The notes: generated by a model not told the origin, from the sequence alone. 64,000 nt of DNA from Lantana camara (GCA_037501455.1 CM074857.1:129381501-129445500), one strand, 5' to 3'; numbered from the stretch's first letter, positions 44,836-55,504 are shown. Numbers and translations: made by a program.

Positions 44836-45126
44836 GGGTGGGAACTTCTCTTCTTCTGGACCAAAAAAATATAATCATTACATATGTCCGTGGTTAAATA
44901 TTTAAAATGAAAGTGAATTTCGTTTTTACATATTTGTAGGGAAAACTTTTTAAATTTTAATTTATTAACAAATAAAATTTTAAGTTATCAAATCAAACAA
45001 TTAAAAATAATTTTTTCTCTTTTTCAAAAAATTTATTTATGTTAAAAAAATTTATTTATGTTAAATTCCAAGAGAATGTGACAATTCCCTCAGGAATTCC
45101 CCCTATGTCTATGCTAGTATATTGTA

Positions 45127-46061
45127 GTATAGAAGCAGTGTTTTGAAAATCGGATCGGACGAGACGGTCGGACCGATTCAACCGGTGACCGACAGGCTGT
45201 CCGGTCCGGCTGACCACCTGAAATCGGCAAATTTCGGACCGGTATAGGACCGACAAAACCGGTCGGTTAACCGGCGGTTTTCACGCCGGAAACCGGACCG
45301 GATCGCCGGTTTATAAAATTAAACACTTCCCCCCCCCCCCCCCCCCTTTCCCCTTTTTGGTTATCTTTCTCCGGTGTTCAGTCTTTTCCCTTTTGGTTAT
45401 TCTTCTCCGGTAGCAAATATGTTTAGTTTTTTTTTAGAGGACATTTAATGGTGAGAGACGAGAGAGAGCTTTTCTTTACTAAAGTACATAACAGATTGCT
45501 AATGAGAAGTTGAGAAGTGAGAATTGATTACGTACAATAACGAAGAAAGAAGAATTGATTGTGAATCTTCAGGGTGAAGAAGAGAGAAGAATTAACCTTG
45601 CCTGCTTGCTGTTGTGTCTTGTGACTTCTGAGTTCTAAGCGGCGTACCTCCTCTTTCAATAGGGTTTCATATCATAATTTGGGCTTTTGGGCTATTTGTT
45701 CATGTGATAATTTGGGCTTTTAGTTTTAATTATACATTTTTTCTTTAATTTTTTTCTCTACTTTTGTTTGGGTTACTTATTATGAAATATTTTAAATTTT
45801 TATGAAAATTAATAAATATTTGTATAATGTGAAAAAAATATATAATTTTGTGTTTTAAATGTAAATTATTTAATATATTGTGTAAGGAAATATTATTTTG
45901 TATTTTATGCATTAAAAATTATAAATAAATCTATATATTTAATTAATTAAATAATAATTATTTATTTATGACGTCATACCGGTTCGACCGGTGGTTGAAC
46001 CGATAACCAGTAAGCTTGTCGGTTCGACCTCCGGTCCGGTTTTGAAAACATTGTATAGAAG
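45127..46061. mobile_element. non-autonomous hAT element (919 bp) with 8-bp target duplication
   Basis: The ends CAGTGTTTTGAAAATCGGAT (from 45135) and the complement CAATGTTTTCAAAACCGGAC (ending at 46053) are imperfect inverted repeats of at least 20 bp. TATAGAAG flanks both sides (45127-45134, 46054-46061). Subterminal CCGGT/ACCGG words are densely repeated at both ends, as hAT transposase-binding regions often are. A run of about 19 C lies near 45329. No transposase is encoded. Confidence 0.88.
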
Positions 46062-46559
46062 TGAAGAAAAGTTGGGACTTTCCCTGCCGTCATGACTCAT
46101 GAGTTCGTGCGTGAAGAGGTGATCCTAAAATTGGATAAATTACTCCTCTAGGTTGCGTGAGCCCGGCTCGAATCGGAAGGTGGAAATTTGATTTAATTAA
46201 CTTTGGTCCGCTCCGCGTGCGTATAATTGCTTCACGAGGTGAGTTCCCAATAGAAATTGAATTTCTGTCTAATTTTCTCTCAATTTCTCAGAAGGTAATT
46301 TCCCTACAAAAGTAAAAATAAACTAATTTTCAATAATTAAATTCAATTGACAAATAAAATATAATAATTTAGTCTCAAATTCGTAAAACAACTTATTATA
46401 TTAGTAAAATTAATAACTAAAATAAATGGAGTAATATAAAAAAATTATATATAAAAAAAATTAAAATGAGTTGAAAAGAAAAAAACAATTTACAGAATCA
46501 ATGTATGGTTTGAGTGATAGAAAAAACTAATAAATAAAAAAAGAGAAAAAAAATGTAAA

Positions 46560-46680
46560 AGACCGAAACAAATGAAAATAATTTAAAAAAAAACTCCAAA
46601 TAGTCTTTGACTCTTTTTTGACCGAAACAAATGAAAATAGTTTTAATAAAAACTCCAAATAGTCTAGAACAACAAAACCA
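46560..46680. repeat. tandem duplication of about 60 bp
   Basis: GACCGAAACAAATGAAAATA followed by AAACTCCAAATAGTCT occurs twice in direct orientation (about 46561 and 46620). No coding content. Confidence 0.75.
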
Positions 46681-46775
46681 GTACTAAAAGGGTCTTAGTT
46701 AGGGGGTAGTCTAGCTAGTTCTTCAGTTTAATTATTTATAAATTTTAACTATAAAAACATAACTAAAACAATATT

Positions 46776-46920
46776 AAATTGTTTGTACTAGCCAACAGGG
46801 GTTGGTCAAGTGCCCTGAGAGTTCTTTCTCGAAGGTAAGGTCCCGAGTTCGAATCTCTTAGACCACTTGGGGTGTGTGAGTTAAAAAAAAAAAAAAAAAA
46901 AAGTGAAATTGTTTGGACTA
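46776..46920 (+). mobile_element. short tRNA-derived SINE with 15-bp target duplication
   Basis: The element 46791-46905 starts GCCAACAGGGGTTGGTCAAG, has a box B (GTTCGAATC at 46847-46855) and ends in about 20 A. Flanks AAATTGTTTGTACTA (46776-46790) and AAATTGTTTGGACTA (46906-46920) differ at one base. It is the same family as the copy at 30902-31011. Box A (TGGTCAAGTGC) has decayed slightly compared with the other copy. Confidence 0.92.
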
Positions 46921-47212
46921 AAATTCTACATGGTTGGTAATAATAGCATTTTAAGAAATTCCTTTAAGTACATTTTCATATCTACCTTAAATTTTTGACA
47001 AAACATTTGGAATGAATTTAGAACAAGATTTTTAGCTTCACTATCATCATTATATCTTCCTATTATTTGCCTACATCTTTATATAGAGAGGAAAACCTTC
47101 TTTTCTATTGGGAAATAAATGCTTAAGTTTGAAACACAAAATATACAAAACTAAAACCAAAAACCTTAATTACATAAGCTCAGCAAACTACGATCCCATC
47201 TTATCCACAAAT

Positions 47213-47680
47213 TCAGAATCTAAGTCTAGAACATGCTAGAGAACATTTGTATATTCTAGGAAACTCTTCATAGTTCTTAGAATTCTCTAGAGTAGCTAGA
47301 ATTGTATGGAATAGTCTAGAGGGTCATTCTTAACCGTTGGATAGAAACGATCCCAACCGTCCATTTCTTAGGCAAGCCCTATAAAAGGGGGAGGCCTCAT
47401 TCGTTTCCAACCATCAAGCAAACTTGTAAGCATTCAAGCTTTGTAAAGAGTTCGAGTGAATTAAGTTATCTTCTTACACACTTTCATTCCTTACCTTTGT
47501 TCTTTCATTTCTTCACACTTTCGTCATTTCTTCACACTTTCGTCATTTCTTCACACTTTCGTGTTTGTTCTTTCATTTCTTCACACTTTCGTGAGAAGTT
47601 AAGGCTTCTTAGTCAGATTTGCGAGGGGCGAACGACGGGCTAAGGCCGCACGCGACCTTGTAAGGGACAAGTCCATGACA
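47213..47680 (+). mobile_element. putative LTR fragment with TATA box and short tandem repeats
   Basis: The stretch CTATAAAAGGGGGAGG (about 47380-47395), followed by A- and T-rich leader sequence and several copies of CATTTCTTCACACTTTCGT (about 47500-47595), has the architecture of an LTR promoter and R/U5. Repeated CTAGA words mark the upstream part. Neither end nor a second LTR was found, so this is a tentative fragment. Confidence 0.4.
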
Positions 47681-48049
47681 CGTGGTCAAAACAAAAGGAT
47701 TTCCACCATATGCCCAAAAGAAATACGATATGATCAATGCTCTATCTTCGCTAATCCTCCAGAGATCCCCAACATAATTTGCCAACCAAGAAAGATGACC
47801 ATTCATTAAAGGAAAGAAATTCACAGAAGTTACCATTCCAAAAACGAAACTACCATTCCTTAAATTTTCACAATCCAATGGTAAAACAGAGTCAATGACA
47901 CACAATCCAGAACACAAAGGGTAAAGCCCTAAACCAAATAAAGTTTTCCAAACCAATCAAATTCAAAAAAAGAAAAAATTGCAGAAAGATGTAGAATGGA
48001 TGTGGCGTTAAGAGCATCAGAGAGTTGAAGAATGGATGTGGCGTAGATT

Positions 48050-48450
48050 GAGGAACCTGTTGTTGCCTTTTAGCTCTTGTTTTCGAGATCAGTTCTTTGA
48101 GATCATTGTATTTATTGCGATGATAATCGATACAGGTGCACAAGTTCCTTATAGCCTCTCTTTTCTCCTCACCAAGGCTCAAAATTCTATTTTCCTTTTC
48201 ATTTATCTTATTCTTCAACTTTTCCACCTTTTCATTCTTCCCCTCTACCATATTCTTCAACATCTCCTACTTGTTGAGTTAAGCGTTCTATTTCACTCAT
48301 TTGCCTGATCAAACTGTCAATTTCTTTCTTCAATTTTTCTCGACGTTAAATTCATAAACTATTTCCCTTTGAACATAATCCTTATGAGCAATAGTCCTTG
48401 AAAGTTCAACAATCCTCTCCTCCAGCAGATTTTTCTATTTCTTTTATCAT
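48050..48450 (-). pseudogene. COP1-interactive protein 1 (CIP1/NET-type coiled coil) C-terminal pseudogene fragment
   Basis: On the minus strand, 48263..48060 reads a coiled coil ending LSLGEEKREAIRNLCTCIDY ... NDLKELISKTRAKRQ, close to the C-terminus of plant CIP1-type proteins. Upstream (48450..48270) the homology continues in other frames (LEERIVELSRTIAHKDYV) with a stop and a frameshift. The original stop codon is lost. CIP1 is a long coiled-coil partner of COP1 in light and ABA signalling. Only the last 130 or so residues are represented here. The Helitron-like 3' end 250 bp away suggests transposon capture. Confidence 0.7.
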
Positions 48451-48454
48451 TATT

Positions 48455-48702
48455 TGAACGTGTTGTTCCGTATTTATATCTTAACTTCTTTATTTCCTCT
48501 CATCTTAGTCTCATTCTTTCTATTATATATTTTTATTTTTACCCCATATTTTTTAATTTCTATTTTGTATTAGCTTTTTTAAACTAATTATATTAAAAAA
48601 AATTATAAAATAAATATGAACATAAAAATTTTAACTTAGTATATACTTAAATAATTATAATTTTATTGTTTACACACGCATAGAGTGTGCCGAAATTACT
48701 AG
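48455..48702 (+). mobile_element. second Helitron-like 3' terminus
   Basis: CACAC-loop-GTGTG hairpin at 48673-48689 is followed by CCGAAATTACTAG and then T at 48703, a textbook hairpin-CTAG|T Helitron end. It matches the end at 31505 in hairpin sequence, spacing and A/T-rich upstream DNA. The 5' end is unknown. The element may extend upstream and include the CIP1 fragment. Confidence 0.55.
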
Positions 48703-48979
48703 TTTATCTTATATTTATGACGATTTATTTACTAAACTCACATAATGAAATCCAACAAACCTTAATCCCAATGAAATCCAATGTTTCCACGTTTGGAGCT
48801 GCAAAATTACGAAAAAGGACTCGGTTTTGTGCTATTAGAGTCTAGAGATGCTTTTCTCATGATTGAGGTGGGGGCAATTTCGGTAGAAACAAAATAATAT
48901 TATTCCTCAAAAACAAAATAAAATCGCGTAGTTTGATTCGGCCATCTATTTTTGTGGTGAATTACAGTTCCGTTTGTAA

Positions 48980-49020
48980 TTAGGGTTTTTCTTTCTCCTA
49001 TTTCCTCTCTTATATATATA
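48980..49020 (+). promoter_or_regulatory. eRF1 core promoter: telo-box and TATA box
   Basis: TTAGGGTTT (48980-48988), the complement of a telo-box, is followed by TATATATATA at 49011-49020, about 30-40 bp before the likely transcription start. Telo-boxes are typical of plant translation-machinery genes. Confidence 0.5.
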
Positions 49021-49044
49021 GTTGTGGGTGTTCTTCATTCATTT

Positions 49045-51369
49045 TAGGCTGCTTTTTATCCCATAAATTGCTGCTGCTGCGTCAAGATCTTGAGCTTTTG
49101 CTATTATCGGTCGAGGTATTTATCTGAATTTTGCGGTTTTGCTGTTTAATTTATGTGTTTTTTTTTGGTTTGATTTGTATGTGTGAATTGGTATGGTCCT
49201 TGCTTTTGATCGATCGCTTTTTATGTGATTTCTTTGTTTGATTTTGTGTGTTTTTGTTTGATTGTTATTCGATAAGCGGGGTGGTGCATGTACGGTTTAT
49301 CGGTTTTTTTCTTTTATGTATGTTGATCGGTTTCGTCGATCAGAAGAAAAAGGGGGTATTGGAAAGGATTTCTGGCGTTTCATGTATGGTTTAACGTGAT
49401 AATCGATGTGTTTTTCGGGTTTTGTTTATTGTTCTATATTTTCCTTGATGGGTCTTCACATGTCTGAAATTTTGGAGCATTAGAAATTGATGTGAAATTT
49501 GTTTGTGTTTAACATGTTTATAGCTCTGTAACGGTAGATTATTGACATGCTGGATTTTTTTTTGCGACACTCAATGATAATCGTCTGATATTTGGATCTC
49601 TTGCATTGAGGCATAGCTGATGCACACCCGTTGGTTTTATAATTAGGATGATAGGATCCAGTTTTTTATTTTGGAGTTTCAGGCGTGTAATCTTTATGCT
49701 GTGATCTCTTAAAAAGGGAGTTGCAATTACAGATGATTTTGTAATTTGGGTTGATGTTTTCTGGGTTGATTTCATATTCAAGCAGAAAAACGTTGTTGGA
49801 TGTTCGTTATTTTGGCCATGTTAATGGGATTTTAGCCTTTTCAAGAAAGCTGTGATGAGTTGTGTTTATAAATTATCCATGTTGTGAGTTTTGGACTTGT
49901 GTACACTAGCATGCCTGACTTGCAGAGATGGCTGATACTATTTATTGATTTTAAAGATATGCAGCTGCATATATTGTGTTTATATGCTCTGAATTGTTTA
50001 TGCTTTTTTTTTTTTTCAGTTAGGATTTTTGCAGCATCAAGTTCGATCTCCAGAAGCAATGGCCGATGGACATGAAACAGATAAGAGCATTGAGATATGG
50101 AAAATCAAGAAGCTCATCAAGGCACTGGAAGCTGCTCGAGGCAATGGAACAAGCATGATTTCTCTTATCATGCCTCCCCGTGATCAAATATCTCGTGTTA
50201 CTAAGATGCTTGGAGATGAATTCGGAACTGCATCCAACATCAAAAGCAGAGTGAACCGCCAATCTGTTCTAGGCGCTATCACATCTGCTCAGCAGAGACT
50301 GAAGCTGTACAACAAGGTTCCTCCAAATGGACTTGTGCTCTACACTGGAACCATTGTTACTGAAGATGGAAAGGAAAAGAAAGTAACAATCGACTTTGAG
50401 CCATTCAGGCCTATAAATGCGTCCCTTTATCTCTGTGACAACAAGTTCCACACTGAAGCTCTCAATGAACTTTTGGAATCTGATGACAAGTTTGGCTTCA
50501 TCATTATGGATGGTAATGGAACCCTCTTTGGAACATTGAGTGGTAATACCAGGGAGATTCTTCACAAATTCTCTGTGGACCTTCCTAAGAAGCATGGAAG
50601 AGGAGGGCAATCTGCTCTGCGCTTTGCTCGTCTTCGTATGGAGAAGCGCCACAATTATGTCAGGAAAACAGCAGAGCTTGCCACTCAATTTTACATCAAT
50701 ACTCAGACAAGTCAGCCTAATGTCGCAGGACTAATACTTGCTGGTTCAGCCGACTTCAAGACAGAGCTGAGTCAATCTGATATGTTCGATCCTCGTCTAC
50801 AGGCAAAGATCTTGAATGTTGTGGATGTTTCCTACGGAGGGGAGAATGGCTTCAATCAGGCCATTGTGCTGTCAGCTGAGATCCTATCCAATGTGAAATT
50901 TATTCAGGAGAAGAAATTGATTGGCAAATACTTCGAGGAGATTAGTCAGGACACTGGCAAGTATGTGTTTGGAGTTGATGACACACTGAAAGTTCTTGAA
51001 ATGGGGGCCGTGGAGACACTTATTGTGTGGGAAAATCTCGATATGACTAGGTATACGCTGAAGAATACCTCTACTGGTGAAATTCTCATAAAACACTACA
51101 ACAAGGAGCAGGAGAATCATCAGGATAACTTCAGGGATCCTGCTACTAATGCTGAATTGGAGGTTAAGGACAAGATGTCACTGCTTGAATGGTTTGCCAA
51201 TGAATATAGAGCATTTGGTTGTACACTTCAGTTTGTAACCAACAAATCTCAAGAGGGATCTCAGTTCTGTCGCGGTTTTGGAGGAATTGGAGGGATCCTT
51301 CGTTACCAAGTGGATGTCCAGGCTTTTGATGAGCTTTCTGATGGAGAATATTACGAAGATTCTGAATAG
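49045..51369 (+). CDS. eRF1: eukaryotic peptide chain release factor subunit 1 (eRF1)
   Basis: A 5'-UTR exon ends at 49115 and a leader intron runs to about 50019. The coding region 50059-51369 has no intron and encodes 436 aa, the length of plant eRF1. I start at ATG 50059 ([10 protein letters not shown]) rather than the upstream in-frame TTG. The stop-codon recognition motif NIKS lies at 60-63, YLCDNKF (YxCxxxF) follows at about 124, and the GGQ loop ([14 protein letters not shown] at 182-184) triggers peptide release. The acidic C-terminus ([10 protein letters not shown]) binds eRF3. The protein reads all three stop codons in the ribosomal A site. Its own stop context and 3'-UTR intron suggest autoregulation (separate entries). 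Confidence 0.97.
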
Positions 51370-51375
51370 CAGTCA
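51367..51375 (+). promoter_or_regulatory. leaky stop context UAG-CAG-UCA at the end of eRF1
   Basis: The bases after TAG are CAGTCA, which fit the CARYYA consensus that promotes readthrough in plants (tobamovirus type). The frame stays open for 43 codons to the exon end at 51499 and, after splicing, for another 14 codons to TGA at 51630-51632. Readthrough would therefore carry ribosomes past the 3'-UTR exon junction. Confidence 0.75.
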
Positions 51376-51850
51376 ATCAACTTCTCCAATTCCAGTGCAG
51401 GGATGGAGCGGATTACCTGCCCTGGTGCGCGCGGGCTCGCCCCGTACTGTTCCGCTCAGCCTATGTTGCCAAAAAAAAAACTGATGGGATTTCATCGAGG
51501 TTGGTTATTTCCACACATAAATAGCTGTACCTATCGCAAAATATTCTCTCTTGATATTAATTCGATGTTATAATTGTTTCTCTTGCAGTCATGAATTATC
51601 AGGAGTGGAGGAGAAATTGCCATGTAAGGTGAGACAATACGAAAATTCGTACGTAATTGGTTGAAATACGAGTCGTCCTACTTCACCGTGTTACTAGTGG
51701 TCAGATATGAGGAGCTTTAGCTTTCCGGAGAGAAAGCAGTTGTCTTCTTTAAGTTGATCGCATTAATCTTGTTGATTCAAGATGCTATCTTTATGTTATA
51801 TGTGTGTGTGAGTTTCAGACTTCTGTGTTAAATAAGCATTGCAACTGGGA
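51370..51850 (+). other. eRF1 3' UTR with an 89-bp intron
   Basis: A donor at 51500 (CGAG|GTTGG) and acceptor at 51588 (TCTCTTGCAG) define a short 3'-UTR intron. The exon junction lies 130 nt after the stop, beyond the roughly 50-nt limit for nonsense-mediated decay in plants. An A-run at 51471-51480 is in frame (Lys codons) in the possible readthrough extension. Confidence 0.7.
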
Positions 51851-53110
51851 TTGTTGTTAATGCATCGGTCTTTTGCTCTTGTTTAGTATGGACTTATGTC
51901 TGTTTGATTCAAGTCTTTTTTAAGACTTTTATCCTATGTTGATTTCGGTTGTATTAAGGATTTCAAACTTCTATGTTATGTTTTAGTTATTGTCTAATTT
52001 CTTTTAATATTTTTGTTTTGTTTTTTTGGCATTACATTTATGATGAATGCTTAGAAATCTTTGTCAATTGGGCCAACGGTCAGGTTTTCGTGCCAAACTT
52101 GCCACCTCCAAGATGATTATTCAATTTGTTCAATAACTCTAATTATGAATTTGTGTCCCACTTGTACTCTAATTTTGGTTTTAGAAGAAATAATTCACAT
52201 TAAATAAGTGTGAGCCACCAAATTATGAAGTTTCGATTCTACTAGCCCGATAAGAAGAGATTTACATTTAATTTGGATTTACGAAACGAGAAAATGTATA
52301 CGAACAAACAACAAATCATGATTTTATTAATTTCATCATCATTCTATTTAAAGAATTTCTCCCTCGTTATTATTTTTTAAAGAGATCAATTAATTTTTAC
52401 AAATTCAATTCATTACGGATTATTTAACATACGAAACGTCAATATAATTGTGGCTCTCATCATGTGACATGTGGAAGAAATTTTGGGTACGTGTCACACA
52501 TCCATTGGAATCAGGTTGCAATTTTTTACAAAACAATAGTTTAGGATGCAAACGTAGATTTTTTATAGTTCGGGATGCAAAGTCCAAAAACCGCGATAGT
52601 ACAGGATGTTCAAAACATTTATCTCTATTATAATTAAAATGAACGTATATTTCGTAGTTCTCTAATTGTTATATAATGCCATTTATTTTCATATATAATT
52701 AAAAATTAGAGACCATGGCACAACAGTTAACCCTACGCTTAGGGGGTGTTCGTAAACTCTAAAATTAAGTGATTATGGGATAAATTATTATTTTCGGTTG
52801 TTTTTGAGTGTTTGGAAATCAACTTCTGATTATTTTAAGCAAAAATAAGCTAAAATAGAGAAGCACCTCAAGGCATCCTTCTGGATTACATTATGCGGTT
52901 TTCTATATTCTATTTAGACAATAATATTCTCATTAAGAATATTAATATTACATAATTAACCTTTTAAATCATATCTTTTCTTTTCAAGTGCAAAAGGAAA
53001 ATTAAAAATTTTAAATCATTACTTAATTTATAATTATTTTTAATATAATTATAGTTTTTTGATAAATAAATAAAATAAGATAATATCAAATTATTATAAA
53101 TTAGTGTTCA
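51850..53110. other. intergenic DNA
   Basis: A/T-rich with degraded repeats. A phrase 'gggatgcaaagtcc...aggatgttcaaaac' at about 52570-52620 looks like a dispersed repeat. No gene is seen. Confidence 0.4.
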
Positions 53111-53146
53111 AGTAGAAATTATAAAAATATTCTATGGTCGGATTTT

Positions 53147-54607
53147 ATGACAATTAAATATGGCAAGGGCCAGCATATTCTGTTGGCTGATTCCAAGCAG
53201 ATGCATTCTTCAACCTGGAGAAGATTATGCACCATTAGGGATAGCGCGGAAAGCAACATTGCGTGGAGTTTAGGAAGCGGAGAAGTCTCTATTTTTTATG
53301 ATTATTGGTTGAAGGAAGGGAGATTAGCAGACTATATACAACAACCCCCTGATCCAACAAAAGTTAAGCAATGGTGGATAGACAAAAATTGGAACGAAGG
53401 CAAAGTTACGGAGGAGGTGGGTTCAGATTTACGGAAGATGATCCTTCAAACTCCAATTGATACGGTTGCAGCAGATAGGCCAATTTGGCTCAAGGATAGC
53501 TCTGGAATCTTCACTACCAAATCAGCCTGGGATTCCATACGGGAAAGCAGAACCTCCGTTGGTTTATACAGAGCTATTTGGTCCACAAACCTCACTTCTA
53601 ACATCCTCATTTTTATCTGGAGAATCTTGAACGATTGGATCCCTTTGGACGAACGTCTACAAAGGAAAGGGATAAGTATGGTCTCGAAATGTACGTGTTG
53701 TGAAAACTTAGAAACCCGTGACCATGTTTTCTTCTCTTCGGCCAAGATACTACATGTTTGGAGCTTCTTTGGTAATAAATTCGGAGTTATCAATCCAGAT
53801 ACGAGCAACACGCACATAATTCTTAATCACTGGATGAGTTCGTCCCCTTTCAGCGTAACCAAACATGTTCGCATCGTCTTACCTCTCCTGATACTTTGGT
53901 ACACGTGGCTTGAAAGAAATAAAGCAAAACATGAAAGAGGTAACTTTAGTTCTATTAATATAATATGTCGTGTTACTAAACATTTACTTGATCTCCATAG
54001 GATAAATAGGATGGACTCTTCTTGGTGGCGTGGGGACGTTCATGCTGCCCAGCTCTTTGGCGTGAAAATTAAAAAGTCACTAATCCGAAAACCTCAGCTG
54101 GTTCGTTGGAGAAGACCACCACCTGGATGGTTGAAGCTAAATTCGGATGGATCGTCGAGAGGTAATCTGGGTCCGCCTGGCATTGGCGGGGTCATTAGGA
54201 ATGAGTTCGGGGATCCTTTGGTGGCTTATAGCAATGGAATCGGACACGGAACAAACATAAAGGCGGAACTTGAGGCTGTCTTGGAAGGGATGAAAATGGC
54301 GTATGAGATTGGATGTGAGAACCTATGGGTTGAGGTTGATGCAAAAATCATACTCAATATTGTGGCAAAAGGATATGTGGGAAATATCAGCATGCAACAC
54401 ATCATCTCCAAGATTAATTTCTTACGAGGAATGATGAAAGTGGAAATTTCACACATCTTTAGAGAGGGTAACATGGTGGCAGATTGGTTAGCAAGCAAAG
54501 GATCCCTCTCGCAAGAACAATGGAGATTCCCGGATAGCTCACTTCATCCGGAACTCAAAGGATACCTAAGGGTCGACAAGTGGGAACTTCCAGCTTTCAG
54601 GATATAA
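53147..54607 (+). pseudogene. LINE ORF2 C-terminal part: zf-RVT and RNase H domains, uninterrupted
   Basis: The open frame of about 480 codons begins inside ORF2 (KYGKGQ ... TWRRLC), goes through the zinc-binding region (KCTCCENLETRDHVFF) and ends with RNase H (WLKLNSDGSSRGNLGPPGIG ... HIFREGNMVADWLASKG). There is no stop or frameshift, but endonuclease and RT are missing, so it cannot retrotranspose by itself. The first Met is not a real start: the frame runs in from the truncated 5' end. Confidence 0.85.
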
Positions 54608-55504
54608 AGGTACAGGTACTGACAGATATGGAGGTGCAGCTGCTGTTTGTGCTCTTGCTGCATTGGATTTGTACTATGGTTAGTTATATTATTCCCGGTA
54701 ACCTTTCTCAAATTTTTAATATGCATGGTGAAGCTACACTTATCTGCAAAATGGCCCAGAGAAGGGTTTTTTGCTGATGCAGGATATTCAGGGAAGTCAT
54801 TAGAACAATGGTGATTTGCATGCTCATAGCTATGAACACAATGGAGACATGTGGCAGAATAATAAGCTTGAGAATAAACATGGGGTAAGTTATATGAGTA
54901 GTTGGAATTCTTATTTGAAAGCTCATATTACAGTTGATCTTTCCTTGGGCGAGAACTTTTTGTATGTGCAGGAGCTTTATTATGACAAGAGGAATCACTG
55001 GAGCTTTAAAAGCCTTAATTTAAGGCCAGTATGCAACTATGGTATTGATGGTTATTTCGTACATTTAGTCTGGTGCCAACCTAACAATGACTCGAGTAGC
55101 CCTGTGGACGCTAACGAGAAAGATGCGATCAACCGTTGCCGTATGAGTGCCGCATTGACACCAATCCTTTTTGCCCGGAAGACTGGGCGCCTCTTGTTGA
55201 GGCCAACGGATGATCCGAATATCACGTTTTGCAAGAGGGGCCATTATCCGAGGAAATGTGTTCGGAGAAAGATTTATTCGGTTTGTGTGGATACCAATAA
55301 TATCTTTAGAATTTTTGATGTCCTTACGCCTATCATACTGGTTTTTGTTTTGAGAGGGCATTATTGTATTTCGAGTCTCACTGATCCTTGGATCATGAAC
55401 ATGTGTATCGTTTTTTTTGTGTTGGTTGGCTTATATATGAGGTGGGGTCCTCGTTAATAACCCTACGACTCATTGCCGGTTCCCCCCAAAAAAAAAAAAA
55501 AAAA
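54608..55504 (+). other. unexplained 3' region of the truncated LINE with a 213-codon open frame
   Basis: After the ORF2 stop, about 0.9 kb runs to the A-tail. It contains an open frame (54816-55457) beginning MHAHSYEHNGDMWQ that I do not recognise; the end of the frame is rich in hydrophobic residues. It may be a long LINE 3' UTR or host DNA carried along by 3' transduction. I do not claim a protein product. Confidence 0.35.

Larger units (their letters stand above)
37014..44883 (+). mobile_element. L1-type LINE retrotransposon with 14-bp target duplication
   Basis: The LINE body is 37028-44869, ending in a short A-run, flanked by identical TATAATCATTACAT at 37014-37027 and 44870-44883. It has a DUF4283/CCHC ORF1 and an endonuclease-RT-RNase H ORF2 in the same orientation. 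A 1.9-kb solo LTR is nested inside, so the LINE itself is about 5.9 kb. The 5' end falls almost exactly at the ORF1 start, and the ATG is partly built by the target duplication. That suggests 5' truncation or an unusually short leader. Confidence 0.92.
36607..45093. repeat. tandem duplication (about 340-bp period) split by a LINE
   Basis: Copy A spans about 36607-36883. Copy B starts at 36950, is interrupted at 37027 by the LINE, resumes at 44884 and ends near 45093. Shared landmarks in the same order are GGTAT..ATTAAA, AATCAAACTTTC/AGTCAAACTTTC, CTAGTATATAAT, TTTTTACATATTTGTAGG, AATTTATTAACAAA and TGACAATTCCCTC. Copy A therefore shows what the site looked like before the LINE arrived. Confidence 0.8.

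Noticed and set aside
45329..45347. Run of about 19 C as a functional G-quadruplex
   Set aside because: A homopolymer inside a hAT element; its length may be an assembly or polymerase-slippage artefact.
46791..46905. tRNA gene
   Set aside because: Box A and box B are present, but there is no complete cloverleaf with matching acceptor stem; the A-tail and target duplication show a SINE.
47500..47595. CRISPR-like direct repeats
   Set aside because: The repeats are contiguous or irregularly spaced within an LTR-like leader in a plant genome; there are no unique spacers.
54816..55457. 213-codon ORF as an independent gene
   Set aside because: Lies entirely between the LINE ORF2 stop and the A-tail inside the target duplications, so it is part of the retrotransposed unit.
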